A stretch of DNA of 64,000 nt from Serpula lacrymans var. lacrymans S7.9. Its lineage: Eukaryota; Basidiomycota; Agaricomycetes; Boletales; Serpulaceae. Numbering within the stretch: position 1 is the first letter of the stretch; every line of letters starts with the position of its first letter. Positions 1 to 11,955 of the stretch are shown piece by piece. Under the pieces are notes generated by a model. That model had not been told where the DNA came from. It did not search any database and was given only the letters and a program-made list of their open reading frames with translations. The stretch is taken from positions 838,039 to 902,038 of the forward strand of contig NW_006763305.1 of the NCBI RefSeq assembly GCF_000218685.1. Reading direction: 5' to 3'. The translations under genes were made by a program, and so were the position numbers.

Positions 1-168
1 TTACATGGATGTGGAGAAGGTCTTTTTTGACCAAATCCAGTGGGTGGATGGGCCTGGTGGGAGGGGGAGGTCGTTGGGAGTATTAGTGGCGAAGAGGCTG
101 GAGGCGAAGGTAGCAAAGATAGATGCTATATTGTTGTAGAGTGGTAGAAGGTGCTGTTCTGGTTTCAT
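1..168 (-). CDS. Cytochrome P450, first exon only (runs off left edge)
   Basis: The first ATG on the minus strand at 168 opens a frame with a weakly hydrophobic N-terminus followed by LPLPPGPSTHWIW, the proline-rich hinge that follows the membrane anchor in microsomal P450s. The two complete P450s at 18.4-23.5 kb carry the same hinge (LPLPPGPPG and YPLPPGPPGHWFWG), so the match is to local paralogues as well as to the family. The frame ends at the window edge at a GTAA that can serve as a splice donor. No catalytic residues are in view. If the call is right, this is a third P450 of the neighbourhood, a haem-thiolate monooxygenase of the ER membrane. A fortuitous proline-rich ORF is the alternative. 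Confidence 0.5.
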   Translation of the reverse strand: MKPEQHLLPLYNNIASIFATFASSLFATNTPNDLPLPPGPSTHWIWSKKTFSTSM

Positions 169-2462
169 GTTTGCAGCATGTCGATTTCTATCAGACTATA
201 TAGCACCGGCCCATAACGTTGGTTACTGCGACTGCAAATATGCTGTGAACACAGTAACAACGATTGACATGCGTGAGAACGTTTGCCAGTGACGCTGCCA
301 GATATTTCTCGACCATGGCATTCGTATGATCGTCGTATATCTTTATATCTGAGAAAACCCATGAAAGCTATTGCAGGTAAGTACTAGCCAGTCTGCGCGC
401 ACAGATGCAAAGCTTACATTTCACGGAAACTCCTCATACGCTTTCTAGTGTTGCTCCATGGATGTTATAGTGTTGATACTTGATATGATGATCATGGATA
501 ATTCAGCGTCCGAAACAGACTTCTCAAGTTAAACCGGCGTAGAGAATGCAGCAAAACGTACACAATCCTCTCTGGAAGTATGTTTGACGTCGAATCGCAC
601 ATGTGCATGAGCGGTCTTACGTCGTGGCCAAATCAGTCTGGTAGGTCCAGTAGTGCAACACTAACTTGAAGGTGAAAGATACATGCTGTCAGTATACACA
701 ATCGACGCTCATCAATATCTAATTATGATCCCTATACTTCAATACTATTTTCGCGTCAAGCTCAGAAATATAATTATAGCGGCTCAAAGAGCATGCGGCA
801 TTCATTACATCCAACATCAAGGCACTTTCCCCTGTAGAAAGCAAGAGCGTCAATGCTCCATCCCTCACCTTCCCTGTCAGAAGATGTCAAAATAGCGTAC
901 ACCTCACGAAGAAGGTCTCAGATCTCACTTTTGTATCGTTTAATCCAACTGTGACTAACTTTACCAATAATTTAAATACAAAGGTGCGTTACATCCTGGG
1001 AGAGCCTACCAAGCCGCTATTGGTATTTTATTTCGCAGCTGGCTCAGTCAATCATGGTATAACCATAGTCTTCATTTTTTATTTTTCCATTGATCCCCTA
1101 GGCTGAGCCAGTTCGAGAGGGGAGCGGGAACCCTACACCTGATCGACTTTCCCCCTGTATTTCTTGCTTTATTTATCTGCATACCGTTGTTTCCAGGATT
1201 CGTCTTTTAAATTTGCTTGTTTTTTCATGCGTCCAACTTATGCCCAATTTGTAGGCTCTTCAAGAGATTAAATACAACGTTCGCGGGTGTGAAGACCTCG
1301 GCATGGGGAACAAGCCTGTGAGGTCAAGGATAGCTTACCATATCAATGCACGCCACTTCGAGGACGGGGACCAGATGACGGTCCGCAAAGCGTGGTTGCA
1401 AATAAGCAAGAAGCACACCATTTAGTGCCTGACCTGACCTTACTTTAGATCATCTCTGTGCATTTGGATCGGCCATGATGGGTGTGTAGCTGGCATGGTC
1501 TACAGATTGTGAAGGATATATCAGGTTCGTAGGCCGTGTCTCCCACCGCGAGCTCGCTGCAAAAGATAGCCCGTGGGTCTTACGATTGAAAGGAGTGCAG
1601 AGGGGAGTCACTGTATATTAGGTGGGACTGCGACGGAGAGCTGATTAGATAGTGGTGGCTATGTGGTAAAAGTTTAAGGCTGTTTCCTGTTTGTGGCTGT
1701 CATGGCTTCACTGACACTGGCATGATTGTACAGTGGTCGGTTGGTTACGCTGTTACGGTTGGAATGCCAGCGACGGCATCGGATTTCTTTCGACGACCAA
1801 CGATTTCGATAGGTCTCTTTGAATATTTCTGAGGGTGTGACCATACCAATAAAGATGTATGATTGAATCAACCTCGGGTCTCAGGCTTCCTGTCATCATG
1901 ATAAATTGTTGGCCCAACCGTTGCATCAATGTAAGATTTTTTGATCTGTCCGAACTTCTTGCGATGGTGGCGGTAGTTGCCATTCCCACACCTTTCTAAA
2001 ATGTCCTGAACAGTAACTCAGGCTTTAGTCTCCACTTCAAGATTCGGAAAACTCAATATTTTTGAACGCATGTTGCGTGGTTCGTTCACAGATGCTATCA
2101 TTGGCCTTCAATATGGTGGACCATTCACGAACTGACGGGTTTACATCAAATTTCATCATTGATAGTAGCAAGTGAATATCTTCGTTACAATCCCATCGGT
2201 TACCCACTAGGCACTGATTCACTTTTTTCAGCATGAGGCAATGTCTTTTTACGCAAAGCTATGTGTACCAGATCACTAGCATGCCAAATCTTCAACTTAC
2301 GACTATCTGTTGGGTCCTTCTGATTCCAGCAACAAGCACAGCATATCAGTGGCTCGGAGTTTAATGTACTATCGTTGATTCAGGTAGTATAAAATACGAT
2401 TCAAATACCTTTGGAAAGTGCCTTACTATATCGCTACTCCCCCAAAGCCGCCTGAGCTTACA
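169..2462. other. Unassigned intergenic stretch
   Basis: About 2.3 kb between the divergent P450 exon and the DUF6534 gene. Only short ORFs (under 80 codons) without family signatures are present on either strand. I see no RNA gene, repeat or mobile element here. Confidence 0.5.
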
Positions 2463-4387
2463 ATGGATAATTCAGGGTTAGTATTTGCTTGTACCAATAA
2501 GTAAGTATACGCCCTTACCTTACACACAACGTGTTACCGTGCTCACTTTTTGCAGTTATAGCGCAATTGGATTAGAATTGGATAACCTATCCCTACCAGA
2601 TTTCTTTTGGAATTTCTACCCTTCAAATTATGCCACTCTATATTCTCAAGATATCACATCGCCTTCGGTGAACCCGTATGCTCCTTGGCTTATGTTTCTT
2701 GTTTGAAGTACTTCCTGAATGCAGTGTAGGGACATGTTTATTGTGGGTAATTTGAGACCCCATCCAGTCTGATGGAACTAACTGGACTGGTGTCAGGGCC
2801 TCGGCTATGGGTTCAGCTTTGTTTTTTTTGGAATCCTTGTCGTTCAGGGTTGTAAGGGCACCATCTCTTCATTATATCGCTATTTATAAAATTTCCGTGT
2901 TGCAGTCATATATCAAACAAGATTCCCCAGCGATACAAAGGCGATGAAATGCTTTGGTGGGTTCTGCCTCCCAATAAATTACAAAATAGGACCTCTTGAT
3001 AAAGCCCTCTAGTCTGTGCGATCCTCCTTCTGGAAACTTTAAGCTTCGTGTTTACTCTTGTCGGATTTATGGATGGATTGTCTCGTTTATGTCTTGCATG
3101 TTCCATCTATCCATCTGTGGAGGGGCAGCTTTCCCCTTTATCATGTGGAGGTTATCCTTCCGCACCAGAGCCTGTATGGTCATACGTAGGCCTTTCAGCT
3201 CTAACAGGTTTGAGTATGTCGCTTCCCCACCTTTTGAATCTGTTTTCTGAACAGTGGGGCTAGTATCTTCTATGGTACACGGCTTTTTTTGCTGGAGACT
3301 TTGGGTCATCAGCAAGTCGTTTATTGTACCCTGCTTGGTCATGATGGTGAGCCAATGGATAACAATCATCTTATCTCTTGCATAATGAAGTTTTTAGATA
3401 TCGTTACTTCAATGCATAATGGTAATATATGATGCCGTTCACAGCATCAGCGAAGTAGAACAAATCGAAGTAGGTGTAGGTGTAGTAAGTGCCTCATTTT
3501 GCTTGTGAAGACTGTCGATGGCAATGTTTTCTGCAGTCTTACAACCCACAACAAACAGACTATCTGGGCGGAACCTCAGCTGCCTGGGGTGACTATGTAT
3601 GTGCCAAGGCATCTTAATGATACGCCATTCTGACAAGAAACATTTTCACAACACTAGTTGTGGCTAGGTGGCAGTCTTGTGTGCGATTTGATAATCACCA
3701 TACAAACAACCAGACTGGTCAGTACATCCCTAACATGTTCATTCTTCAACTCTACATTGTTCAATGATCTCTAGCTTTTTAAAAATAAATCTGCTTCGGA
3801 ATTCAAAAAGACAAAATCGCTCCTCACCAAGCTTATTAAACTGACCATCGAGACTGGAATGGTTACCAGTGTAGCCACATTGGTAGAGTTGATGATGGCC
3901 GTAAAACTACCCGCTTTTTATCACTTTCTAATGTACGACTGTTGTCAATTTCTTCAACCAAGTTCTTGCTGACTTTTTGTTGATATTCCAGATTTTATTC
4001 ACTTTCTAAATTGTATGATGTCTACCTTATCACCGTGCCCGCACTAATGGGATTTGCAGATATGCTAACTGCATGATGGCTACTCTAAACGCTCGACTGG
4101 TATTACGCAGTGACACGGATCAGCTCCAAGTCACAACAGCACTCTTTGAGGCACCTCACCGGAACGAAGCTTTATCTTCGCCACTACGCTTTCGACAGGA
4201 ATGTCAACAGTGTCGCTGTCGGATAGCCAACTCAGTCGCAGATGACGAGCCAAAGCCTTTCTCAGAGAGCGAGGACATTGGATCCCGCGATCATGAAACT
4301 CTGCCTACGTTTTCAAGGTCAACCTTCCGAGGATCTGAAATCATAATCATCGAACCACCCCTATCTGAAAGCTCGACGGAAGATTGA
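2463..4387 (+). CDS. DUF6534-domain multi-pass membrane protein
   Basis: A multi-exon gene for a seven-helix-type membrane protein of the agaricomycete DUF6534 family; molecular function unknown. Exon 1 is ATG 2463 to 2500 with a perfect GTAAGT donor; the next begins after TTTTTGCAG. Recognisable in order: a short N-terminus, a hydrophobic segment GLGYGFSFVFFGILVVQ, the aromatic/basic loop YQTRFPSDTKAMKC, a helix AILLLETLSFVFTLVGF (about 3010-3075), the family-typical VVWLGGSLVCDLIITIQTT (about 3660-3720), then the conserved stretch KSLLTKLIKLTIETGMVTS (about 3810-3880) and YANCMMATLNARLVLR (about 4060-4110) before a polar acidic tail ending SSTED. The last three blocks are the DUF6534 signature. 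Middle exon borders are uncertain. These genes are abundant and expanded in mushrooms; they are usually predicted plasma-membrane proteins. Confidence 0.75.
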
Positions 4388-4989
4388 TACATGTTCCATA
4401 TTGTGCAATACGTGGGGTTGGTACTGGCGTTCATTGGCGGATTATTTATATACTATCCTTGTACTACGTCATAAAATGAGCTGCATCACCAAGCATGCTC
4501 TCGTGGATAACTGTGAAATCACAAGCTCCGATTTGAAATATCAAATGAAGCTTGAGGCCACAAGACTATTTGGTTTTTAGAGAGTTGGCGCTCTTGCTGT
4601 TGTTGGAAAATAAAATTTGCTCATAAGGTGGCTACCATGACAATGTAAAGTCTCTTGCGTCCTAGCGCGAGTGCGTCGTGGGACGCAAGCTTGAGTACTA
4701 ACAGGGAAAGGCTGTATTGGTTTTGAGAAGCAACGGCTTTGGGAGTCATTGTGAGTTGTGGACCCGCCAATGAACTCGAAAGAGTCGAAGTCGTGCCAGA
4801 AGTGAGTCAGTGTAGTACTGGCACGATCGATATTGTCAGCGAGAAGTGCGATGCTCATCATGGGCAGTGGTGATCTCCTTGACATCCGGTTACAACTTGT
4901 AACTCGCGCGAGACTAGGCGTTCAAGGTTTCAAGTTCATGCGTGTGCAGAATGTTCGCGGGTGCGCCTGCTAGCATCGCTATGATGACG
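4388..4989. other. Unassigned intergenic stretch
   Basis: About 600 bp with one 102-codon minus-strand ORF (4577-4885) that has no recognisable motif and reads like low-quality coding sequence. Nothing else seen. Confidence 0.4.
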
Positions 4990-5369
4990 GACAGGTCAGG
5001 CAACGTATCATTGTTAGCACTGGTGAATTTCTTGTCGTTTTCTACCGATGAAAAGTGAACATGTCTGTCTTGCTGACCGCCATCGTAAACAGACCGGGGC
5101 TATGGAGGTGGTAAAGTCTAGTACGTTAATTTCTTGGCCTTTCCCTACCTGAATTTAACGCTTGCCTTGTAGTTGATGCTGCGAACGAATTGAACCCTCC
5201 TCCTCGGTTGTAGCAACCTCTTCCACGAGGCGTTCGTGGTGCAGGAACTCCGAACCCGGCCATGGCCACCGTTCACCTGCTTTACTATGATAGTGTCAAA
5301 GGGAAGCGTGTTCCAGGGACCAAGCACCGCACGGACACGTTGGCAGATTATGAAGTCGGATACTGGTAA
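4990..5369 (+). pseudogene. 3' fragment of a DFR/Gre2-type reductase gene
   Basis: The stretch matches the last two exons and the intron of the reductase gene at 60027-61511. It contains QRIIVSTGEFLVVFY, then an intron-like tract with the same flanks, then from 5172 VDAANELNPPPRL, a stop, QPLPRGVRGAGTPNPA, TVHLLYYDSVKGKRV and a terminal DTLADYEVGYW-stop. Breaks: an in-frame TAG after PPPRL, small indels (an extra Met codon; loss of codons before DTLADYE) and a diverged Trp-Trp end. The fragment lies on the strand opposite to its closest full-length relative, keeps the intron and lacks everything upstream of the last exons. It is therefore a DNA-level duplicate, not a retrocopy. No function expected. 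Confidence 0.8.
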
Positions 5370-5781
5370 AGTGATCGCTGATCGCTAGAGAACGAGAATT
5401 CGAAGTAAGCTAGATGATAAAGGCCACAGGAAGGAAGTAACGTGCCAAGTATTCGGAAGAAGGATAAAGTTCTAGTTGTACTATATATAAGACAGATCAA
5501 GCAATATCCAGATTGTGCTCGGATTCCTTGACTACACAGTTTACTCCCTGCGTCCCATGTATCCTACACAAGTGTCATCAGCTTGAAGGTTATATGACAA
5601 TGTGGAGGGGCCTAAGTTTGAGTAGTTGAGGCATTCAAGGCTTGGGTAGTAGCTCATGTACGTTTCAATGTCGATAGCCACGAAAATCACAAAATAAAAG
5701 ACAGACAGGCATAACATCAATAGCTACATCGCCTATTCCAACAGAAATGAGTACTTTCTGCATGTAGGTGACGCTATCGCG
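5370..5781. other. Unassigned intergenic stretch
   Basis: About 410 bp between the pseudogene fragment and the stop codon of the kinase-like gene. No ORF or repeat of note. Confidence 0.4.
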
Positions 5782-7151
5782 CTATGGGATAGGTACAGGA
5801 GGGATACGTCTGATCATGAAACTGACCCGACGCGTCCAATGAGTTAGGCCACCGAAAAAACCCATTGTATCGTCGTTTTCCTTGTCAATAACTCTGGAAC
5901 GTAGTTTCCAAGTACTTAGCTCCTGGCGAAGCTTCTCGAATCGAATAACCACCTCATCCATCGAAGGTCGCTTAGCTGGGTCGTCTTGGACCATATCAGC
6001 AACTAGCGGTATCATGAATTCGAATCCAAATTTCCCCTTAAATACAAGGTTTAACTCCAAGAAAATTCCTTATGTTAGACACGTTCGACTCACTTGTATA
6101 AAATCTTCTCGAATAACATTACCAAGATAGTAGACATCGGTATAAAATGGATTTTGAGGTTCATTCGACCTTTGAAATTCTGGTACCGTCTTGTCGCCGC
6201 CCCATATGGGGTCTTCCAGAGGTTGCTCGTCGGTAGGGTCATAACGACGAGATATGCCAAAATCGATAAAGAAGTACTTGGGTGGACGCTGCGTACGGGT
6301 ACGATGTCTCGCTTCACCCTTAAAATCCCGCCTCATACATGGATCGAAAGGATGGTATGCATCTATGTAAAAAGAGGTTGGATCCATCATGATATTCAGA
6401 TTCATACAGTCACTGTGATGCCCTCATGAAAAGTGCAACAGATGTTAGGGGCGACGTCAGCTTACCGATGAGCAACATGATGTTTATGCATAAATTGCAA
6501 GCCCTAACGAAGAATAAGATTAGGCAGTGATGATGATAACACGCAGATACCTCGAAAATTTGCCGAAAACAGTCAACAGCTTCCCCGAACGTGTCAAAGG
6601 GTGGATCATCGTACTCTCGTAATAAAGGCATCACCAGCATAATCTTGTCCTGTTCTTTCGGTACTTCGATAACTTCATATATTGGGACACAGTGATTGGC
6701 GGGATCTTTGACGAGTTGTCCAGAAGAGAAGTAACGTCCAATGTCAGCCTCAAAAGGGTGGCGCGATTTTACTATGACTTTCAAGGACACGTATGAGCCA
6801 TCCGCAATTCGAGTTGCGTCCAATAGATGGGGATACTGTAAGATAGATTGAGAAACAAGGGTCAGTGATTCCAGGGATACTGACCCAAGGAGTGCGACCG
6901 TCTTCGCAGTTGTACCAGAACTTTTTTGTATTTTGCCAGGACGGTACCCAACCAGGGGCATAGCGAGGACGCAACAAGTATCCTCGTTCCATCAGCCATT
7001 GGAAATGACTACACCACCAAAGTTCATCGTCACGAAGGGCCCCACGACCAGCTTTGGGTGCCTCGTTTGAACTGCCTTTCGCTGCAGTGTCTGCTTGAGC
7101 GTCAGCCAACTTAGCTTTCCCAAGTTTGCGCTGATCTGGAGATGATGGCAT
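5782..7151 (-). CDS. Protein-kinase-like domain protein
   Basis: A multi-exon gene for a eukaryotic-type protein kinase domain of the kind common in agaricomycete genomes. The ATG at 7151 opens a Lys/Ala-rich N-terminus (MPSSPDQRKLGKAKLADA) and a Trp-rich region. The N-lobe has YVSLKVIVKS, in which the first K is the candidate ATP-anchoring lysine. The catalytic loop is split by an intron at about 6463 and reads HRDCMNLN across the splice, matching HRDxxxxN. The metal site IDFGIS (DFG) follows at about 6260. The C-lobe ends with MVQDDPAKRPSMDEV, the usual conserved arginine block of subdomain XI. All three catalytic motifs are present, so activity is plausible. The C-terminus after the domain is short and basic (RRIPPVPIP). 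Substrate and pathway are unknown; about 360-380 aa expected. Confidence 0.8.
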
Positions 7152-7814
7152 GGTCTTCTTCGCGCCAGATACTCTTCTAGAAATGCCCGGTGAACATTAA
7201 AAAAAGGGAATCGAGACAAAAGAAGAATCACTCGAACCTCGTCAAAAACATGCCATCGTGGGTCCTGTGGAAAATGGTAAATACGGACATACACTCCTAA
7301 ATAGGGACCTACTTCCGGGTATTGTAATAGACAGCAATAACCGCGGAGTGCGAACACAGCCAACCTCATCGATCATCTGACAACCAACTCGAATTCGAAT
7401 GGTTATATAACCTACGGTTCATCGCAAGGCTTTTATTGAATTGTTGTATATCTTGAATACTAGTGAGTACGAAGACTTATCTGAGGCGACTTGAAATCTC
7501 TTCAGTTGCTTGTCATTCAAACTTCCCGGGTTGGTTACTCTCACTGGCAAAATGATATCAATATGTTTGCACTTCCCAGACTCGTACTTTACCACTGTCA
7601 GGCGTGTACTGTAAGTCACGGTATGCCCACTTTTGGTAGATGCATGCAGGCCTACAGATCGATTATGGCAGGCAGCTGCCATGCCGATGAGACGCCCATT
7701 TATCTTTTGTCGTCTCCAGTATGTTTCCTTTCTCTACAACAACTCAGGAGCACCCGCTCGATTGCTTCGATCTCACATTTAATAGTCTGGCCCTTTCTCT
7801 CCACCCTTTCTCTT
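7152..7814. other. Intergenic region between divergent genes
   Basis: About 660 bp separating the kinase-like gene (-) from the unknown gene (+). It would hold both promoters. ORFs on either strand here look like chance frames. Confidence 0.35.
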
Positions 7815-8966
7815 ATGTCGTCGGTTTCCCCACATACGATTTTCATACCTAGTGATATTGGGACTGCGGCTGATTTTCAGCCCACAGCTCAATTTCTCCG
7901 TTACACTCCTGAACCAAGATCCTCTCGCAATTCACTAGAACTAGGAGAACACTGGCTATCTATCTCGCTTGCGACACTTCGGGAAATACAACAGCAGTCC
8001 AGGAATCATGGCTTGGACTTCGAACAATTCGTGACTGCTGGCAAAGTCACGTACGATGAGTGTGTACTATCACCAATGTCACTGTTTGATATACGTCTCA
8101 AGAGGCTATTCAGGATGAAAGAGATGGCCAAGGGAATAGAAGAACGGCGCCAGTCATCCAGTTTTCTTTCATGGTTTTCCATCAAGCTCGATACACGCCG
8201 TTTTATGCTGGCTAGCCGTCGATTGTACAAGCAGACTAGAGTAAGTAGCCACAATCTATTCTATGGTCAGTAATAAATAAACACGATTGGCCTGTCGCAC
8301 CAGAAAACGTCCGAGGAATTGAAGAGGAGATTGCTATCTGCTGAACGCCTTGCTATGAATGGTGTGACTTCTATCAGCATCCAGGTACCCATGTTTGCTC
8401 AGTTGAACAAAAAATAGGGCACGTTCTATCTCCGTATCAAAGAATTTCTGGGATATCAATACCACTATCGCAACCTCCAGATTCAGAAACCATCGAGGTG
8501 ATCAACGACACAGTCAGCCGGCTGCACAATATGCATCACGGTATATCGTCGAGTAATCATCAGTGCCTCGCAGTGTGTCCAGAAGTGTCAGAACATCTCC
8601 AGACGGATTATACTGAAACCAATGAGGATACTAATCTTCAAATTCAATCACCTACCTTTGATGCTGGCGGAACACGACAATATTCTGAACGCCAAAATAT
8701 GCTAGCCATACTGCACAGACTTGGAGCCGAGGCTGTCGATGAGCGGTCCCAAACCCAAGACATACAGTTTATTATCCGTGGGGACCTTCATAACCCTACC
8801 TTCAATATAGGAGGTATTGCTAATAGTGGATCAGGTATGTATATTTTGTTGTCAGTGAATAGTCTCATGTCATCACGTTCCTCTAGTGGTTCACAGTCCC
8901 GAATTATCGCCCCAACTTGAAGATGATTCAAATTCCTCACAATATCACACCACAGAAAGTCAATAG
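7815..8966 (+). CDS. Hypothetical protein, 4 exons, about 326 aa
   Basis: I do not recognise this protein. A consistent model is exon 1 7815-8240, exon 2 8304-8361, exon 3 8418-8834 and exon 4 8887-8966, with introns of 52-63 bp starting GTAAGT, GTGTGA and GTATGT and ending AG; all phases agree and the stop is TAG 8964-8966. The N-terminal third is moderately hydrophilic. Residues about 50-140 are Arg/Lys-rich and probably helical (IRLKRLFRMKEMAKGIEE; DTRRFMLASRRLYKQTR). The middle has SQPPDSETIEVINDTVSRL and IIRGDLHNPTFNIGGIANSG, and the tail is acidic and Ser-rich (PELSPQLEDDSNSSQY). No signal peptide or membrane segment is obvious. Exon 2-3 borders are the least certain. Confidence 0.55.
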
Positions 8967-9392
8967 ATCAAAATGTGTACCTGGAAATGGATGTGTCACC
9001 TTTCTTGTGATCAGACATTATGGGCATTACGTACAGCGGTATAGAGGTGCAGCGCTAGTCGGAACCTTGCATGCTACCCCTCCCCCTGGCAGGACGACCA
9101 GGATTAGCCTGGAGATGACAAGGCCAACATGTAACACAAAATAAGTAGTTCTTTATCATTCAACCTTAGAAACTAGGAATGAATTGAAGGGGTAGTTCGC
9201 TGCACATCGGTGTGGTGAAGGGAATGGTAGATTTTTTCTTAAAAATTTTCTTTTTGTATGATGACACCGCTGCGACGAGCGAACACGAGGATATATTGCG
9301 GTTTGAAGATTCGCAATGCAGAAAAAGTCTAGGCTAATAACTGTACACTTTAATTTCGGTCGAGGCATGATACCTTTCGCATCTGTTACACA
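8967..9392. other. Intergenic, convergent gene ends
   Basis: About 430 bp between two convergent stop codons. No feature seen. Confidence 0.4.
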
Positions 9393-10891
9393 TTACCATC
9401 CTCTCGCCTCGTAGTCACGTAACGTGTCTTCTGTAGTCTTTGCCATGGTCCGATATTTAATGCCCAGTATGCGCCCAGCCTTCGAGTTATCGAACTGAAG
9501 TAAATGAACAGTAGCTGGATTAGGACTTCCTGCGCCAAAAACTCCGCGTGGAAGAGGCTGCGACAAGCGAACGGGAGGATTTATGGTGTTTGCGGCATCA
9601 ACTAGAGCCAGCCAGCATTAGCAATTTCACATTAAACGACATGTATAGACATACTGAAATCTTGCGCTTTCCATGTCCCTAGATTGAGATGACGGTGAGT
9701 AAGCATAGGTTAGGGAGTGAATTACTCACCGGCGCTTACGATAATACGCTCACCGCCTGCTTCAGGTTTCTCGAGTACAAGCGAGTGCGCCTCTGCTAGA
9801 TCACGCACGTCGACATAGCATCCACCAAGTGTTGCGAGGGTCTCATCAGTAACCCCGTTGGATGTAGGATGTACAACATAGTTGTACCAGGTCAGGGTGG
9901 ACGCGTTCAAGGTGTCTGGAGTAGTCACGTCGTGAATTGATGGCTATCCGAAGAATCAATATAGTTGGGATCGGGTTAACTAAGAAAAGTGCACTTACGC
10001 CAAAGACCTAGGAAAAGGCGTCAAATCTAAAACTCTGTTTGGGGTGGGGGTAAACTTACCCAAGGAGGGTTTATCACAGTAAGGTCCCAGGCAACCTCGT
10101 CTCTATGCTTATTCCAGAATTCCCATGCGGCTGCCAAAATATTCGGTTAACTGATAATATAGAATTTATGAAATGAAACGAACCTTTCTCAGCTAGCGTC
10201 TTGGAGGCTCTGTACTTAACCAAACCTGGTGCATCCCGCCCTTGAGCGTTGACGACATTGATAGCTTGTTCGCCCCAGTCGGCTTCCGAGAAAGTTGACG
10301 GGGTTGGGTTGATCTCGAGGATAGCCGCGCAGGACGAGGTGATGACGATACGCTTAACGGAGGGCCTATGTGGAAATATGAGATGGAAGGGGCAGTGCAG
10401 GTAAGCGTGTAATACTTGCCCGTGTTTGAGCGCGCTTTGAAGGATACTAACGGTACCGCTCACGGCTGGAACGATGACCTCTATGAAAAAGACTCTGTTA
10501 ATTGTACGTACACTGTAATACGCCAATGATTTCTTACCATCAGGATGATCTGACTCAAGCTGGCACGGTGAAGCGGTGTGCTCGATGGCATCAACTCCTT
10601 TGACAGCATCATCGAATGCCCCTTCCTGTGGAGAAAATTGAGAGGTTGAATATGAAAGCACGGAAAAATATGCAAGTGGCTACACACCTTTGTGACATCT
10701 TCCACGATGACAACCTCGTATTTGTCTCCGTAGCTGCTAAACATTTGGTCCAGGTGTCGAGCCTTCGCTTTTGAGCGAACAGTGCCACGGACGGCAAATC
10801 CCCGTTCTAGAAGATTTCGTACGATATGGATGGCAATGAAACCATTCGCACCAGTGACAAGAACTCTGCTGGGTGGTGCAACGCCAGGCAT
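9393..10891 (-). CDS. NAD(P)-dependent reductase, DFR/CCR/Gre2-type extended SDR (copy 1)
   Basis: An extended short-chain dehydrogenase/reductase of the dihydroflavonol-4-reductase / cinnamoyl-CoA reductase / Gre2 aldehyde-ketone reductase group, predicted cytosolic and NADPH-using. The start at 10891 gives [19 protein letters not shown] at residues about 9-27, with the Rossmann TGxxGxxx motif. The first exon is 204 bp (10688-10891), exactly as in copy 2. Further on come VITSSCAAI (catalytic Ser region) and [14 protein letters not shown] with the YxxxK catalytic pair. The C-terminus reads KAGRILGIKYRTMAKTTEDT and ends in ARGW; the stop is 9393-9395. Small introns split it into about eight exons. 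Copies at 11956 and 60027 share exon structure. The substrate cannot be told from sequence; yeast Gre2-like enzymes reduce aldehydes and ketones. Neighbouring P450s and exporter suggest a role in tailoring or detoxification (inference). Confidence 0.88.
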
Positions 10892-11955
10892 TTGAGATCA
10901 GTGTTTCGTGAGTGAAAACAGGGAAGATAACGAATGGACTCACAACGGACAGAGCCTTTTATCCAGGTTCGGTGGTCCCGTTTGTAAGTAAGTGTTCTAG
11001 GCTATGTATACTACACTTTCTCAATTCATTGAAGTGGCAGCTCCATTTGGTGATTTGGTCTGGCCGAGAGGTGACGTGGGCAGCTGACGACGTACAAGGC
11101 TATGCGTACTATACTCATCTCACTGGCGCTGCCTAAATGTAGCAGGGACAACTGCCTCATAAGTCAGTTTACCTTGTTGTGAGCATACACGATGATGATA
11201 GTCTTATAAGTGAACCTGAACTGGAAGACTTTCATGACTTTGCCGGGCCGAGAGATGCCCCACGCCAGTTTTGACTCCGCTTATCCATTTCGTGACTTGG
11301 ATGTTGTTATTTAAATGTTCCATCATCAGCTCTGGTAAGCATCGTTGATATGATCACGTCCCACAAGCCAGAAGAGTCCTGCTGTATCTCAAGGGGACAT
11401 TGACACTGGATGTAGGCGAGACTTCTGGTGCGTACATACCATACCATTATTTTACCTTCCATCGCAATACCGAAGGCTTGTCTAACCCAGGATACGCTAG
11501 CTGAGGTGAGATGAAAGGAGGTGAGGTCCAGGAGTCCGAATTTGAAGGTGTGAAAGACTACGTGTAAGACGGTAAGAAGATACTCAATTCCGATGAGCCT
11601 ATCATAAGCATTTGCATAGGTATAAAGCATAAGATTGAATTATACATCGACTCTATGCTTAGCTATCATCTGGACGCTGACGCAGACGACTTGGAGTGAA
11701 ATGACTGAGGTGCTGTGACTTTTATGACTTTTCCGGGCGATTACAGTCCACGTCACTTTATCGGCACACCGAATTGGGTTATCAGCAGATGGATTTGACG
11801 AGTGTTGTTAGGCAATGATCAGTAATCCAAAAACCAAGTTGTCTATATAGAAGGCCACGATGAACGCGCGAACGCGCAGGGTTGTTACTAGCTAGTCTAT
11901 ACCTCCCCCCCCCCCCCTTTCATTATTTTTCTTTCCATCACAACAGTTTATTTCG
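10892..11955. promoter_or_regulatory. Shared intergenic region of two divergent reductase genes
   Basis: A 1.06-kb gap between head-to-head paralogues, probably a bidirectional promoter. On the minus side GATAAAAGG lies about 70 bp before the ATG of copy 1 (10956-10964). On the plus side TATATAG lies at 11844-11850, about 106 bp before the ATG of copy 2. A run of about 13 C residues and a pyrimidine-rich tract fill 11904-11935 just before that ATG. Partly similar GC-rich patches containing GGCCGAGAG occur at about 11063 and 11246. Co-expression is plausible but inferred. Confidence 0.5.

Noticed and set aside
4577..4885. 102-codon minus-strand ORF
   Set aside because: No recognisable motif, no splice signals, composition like the surrounding spacer.
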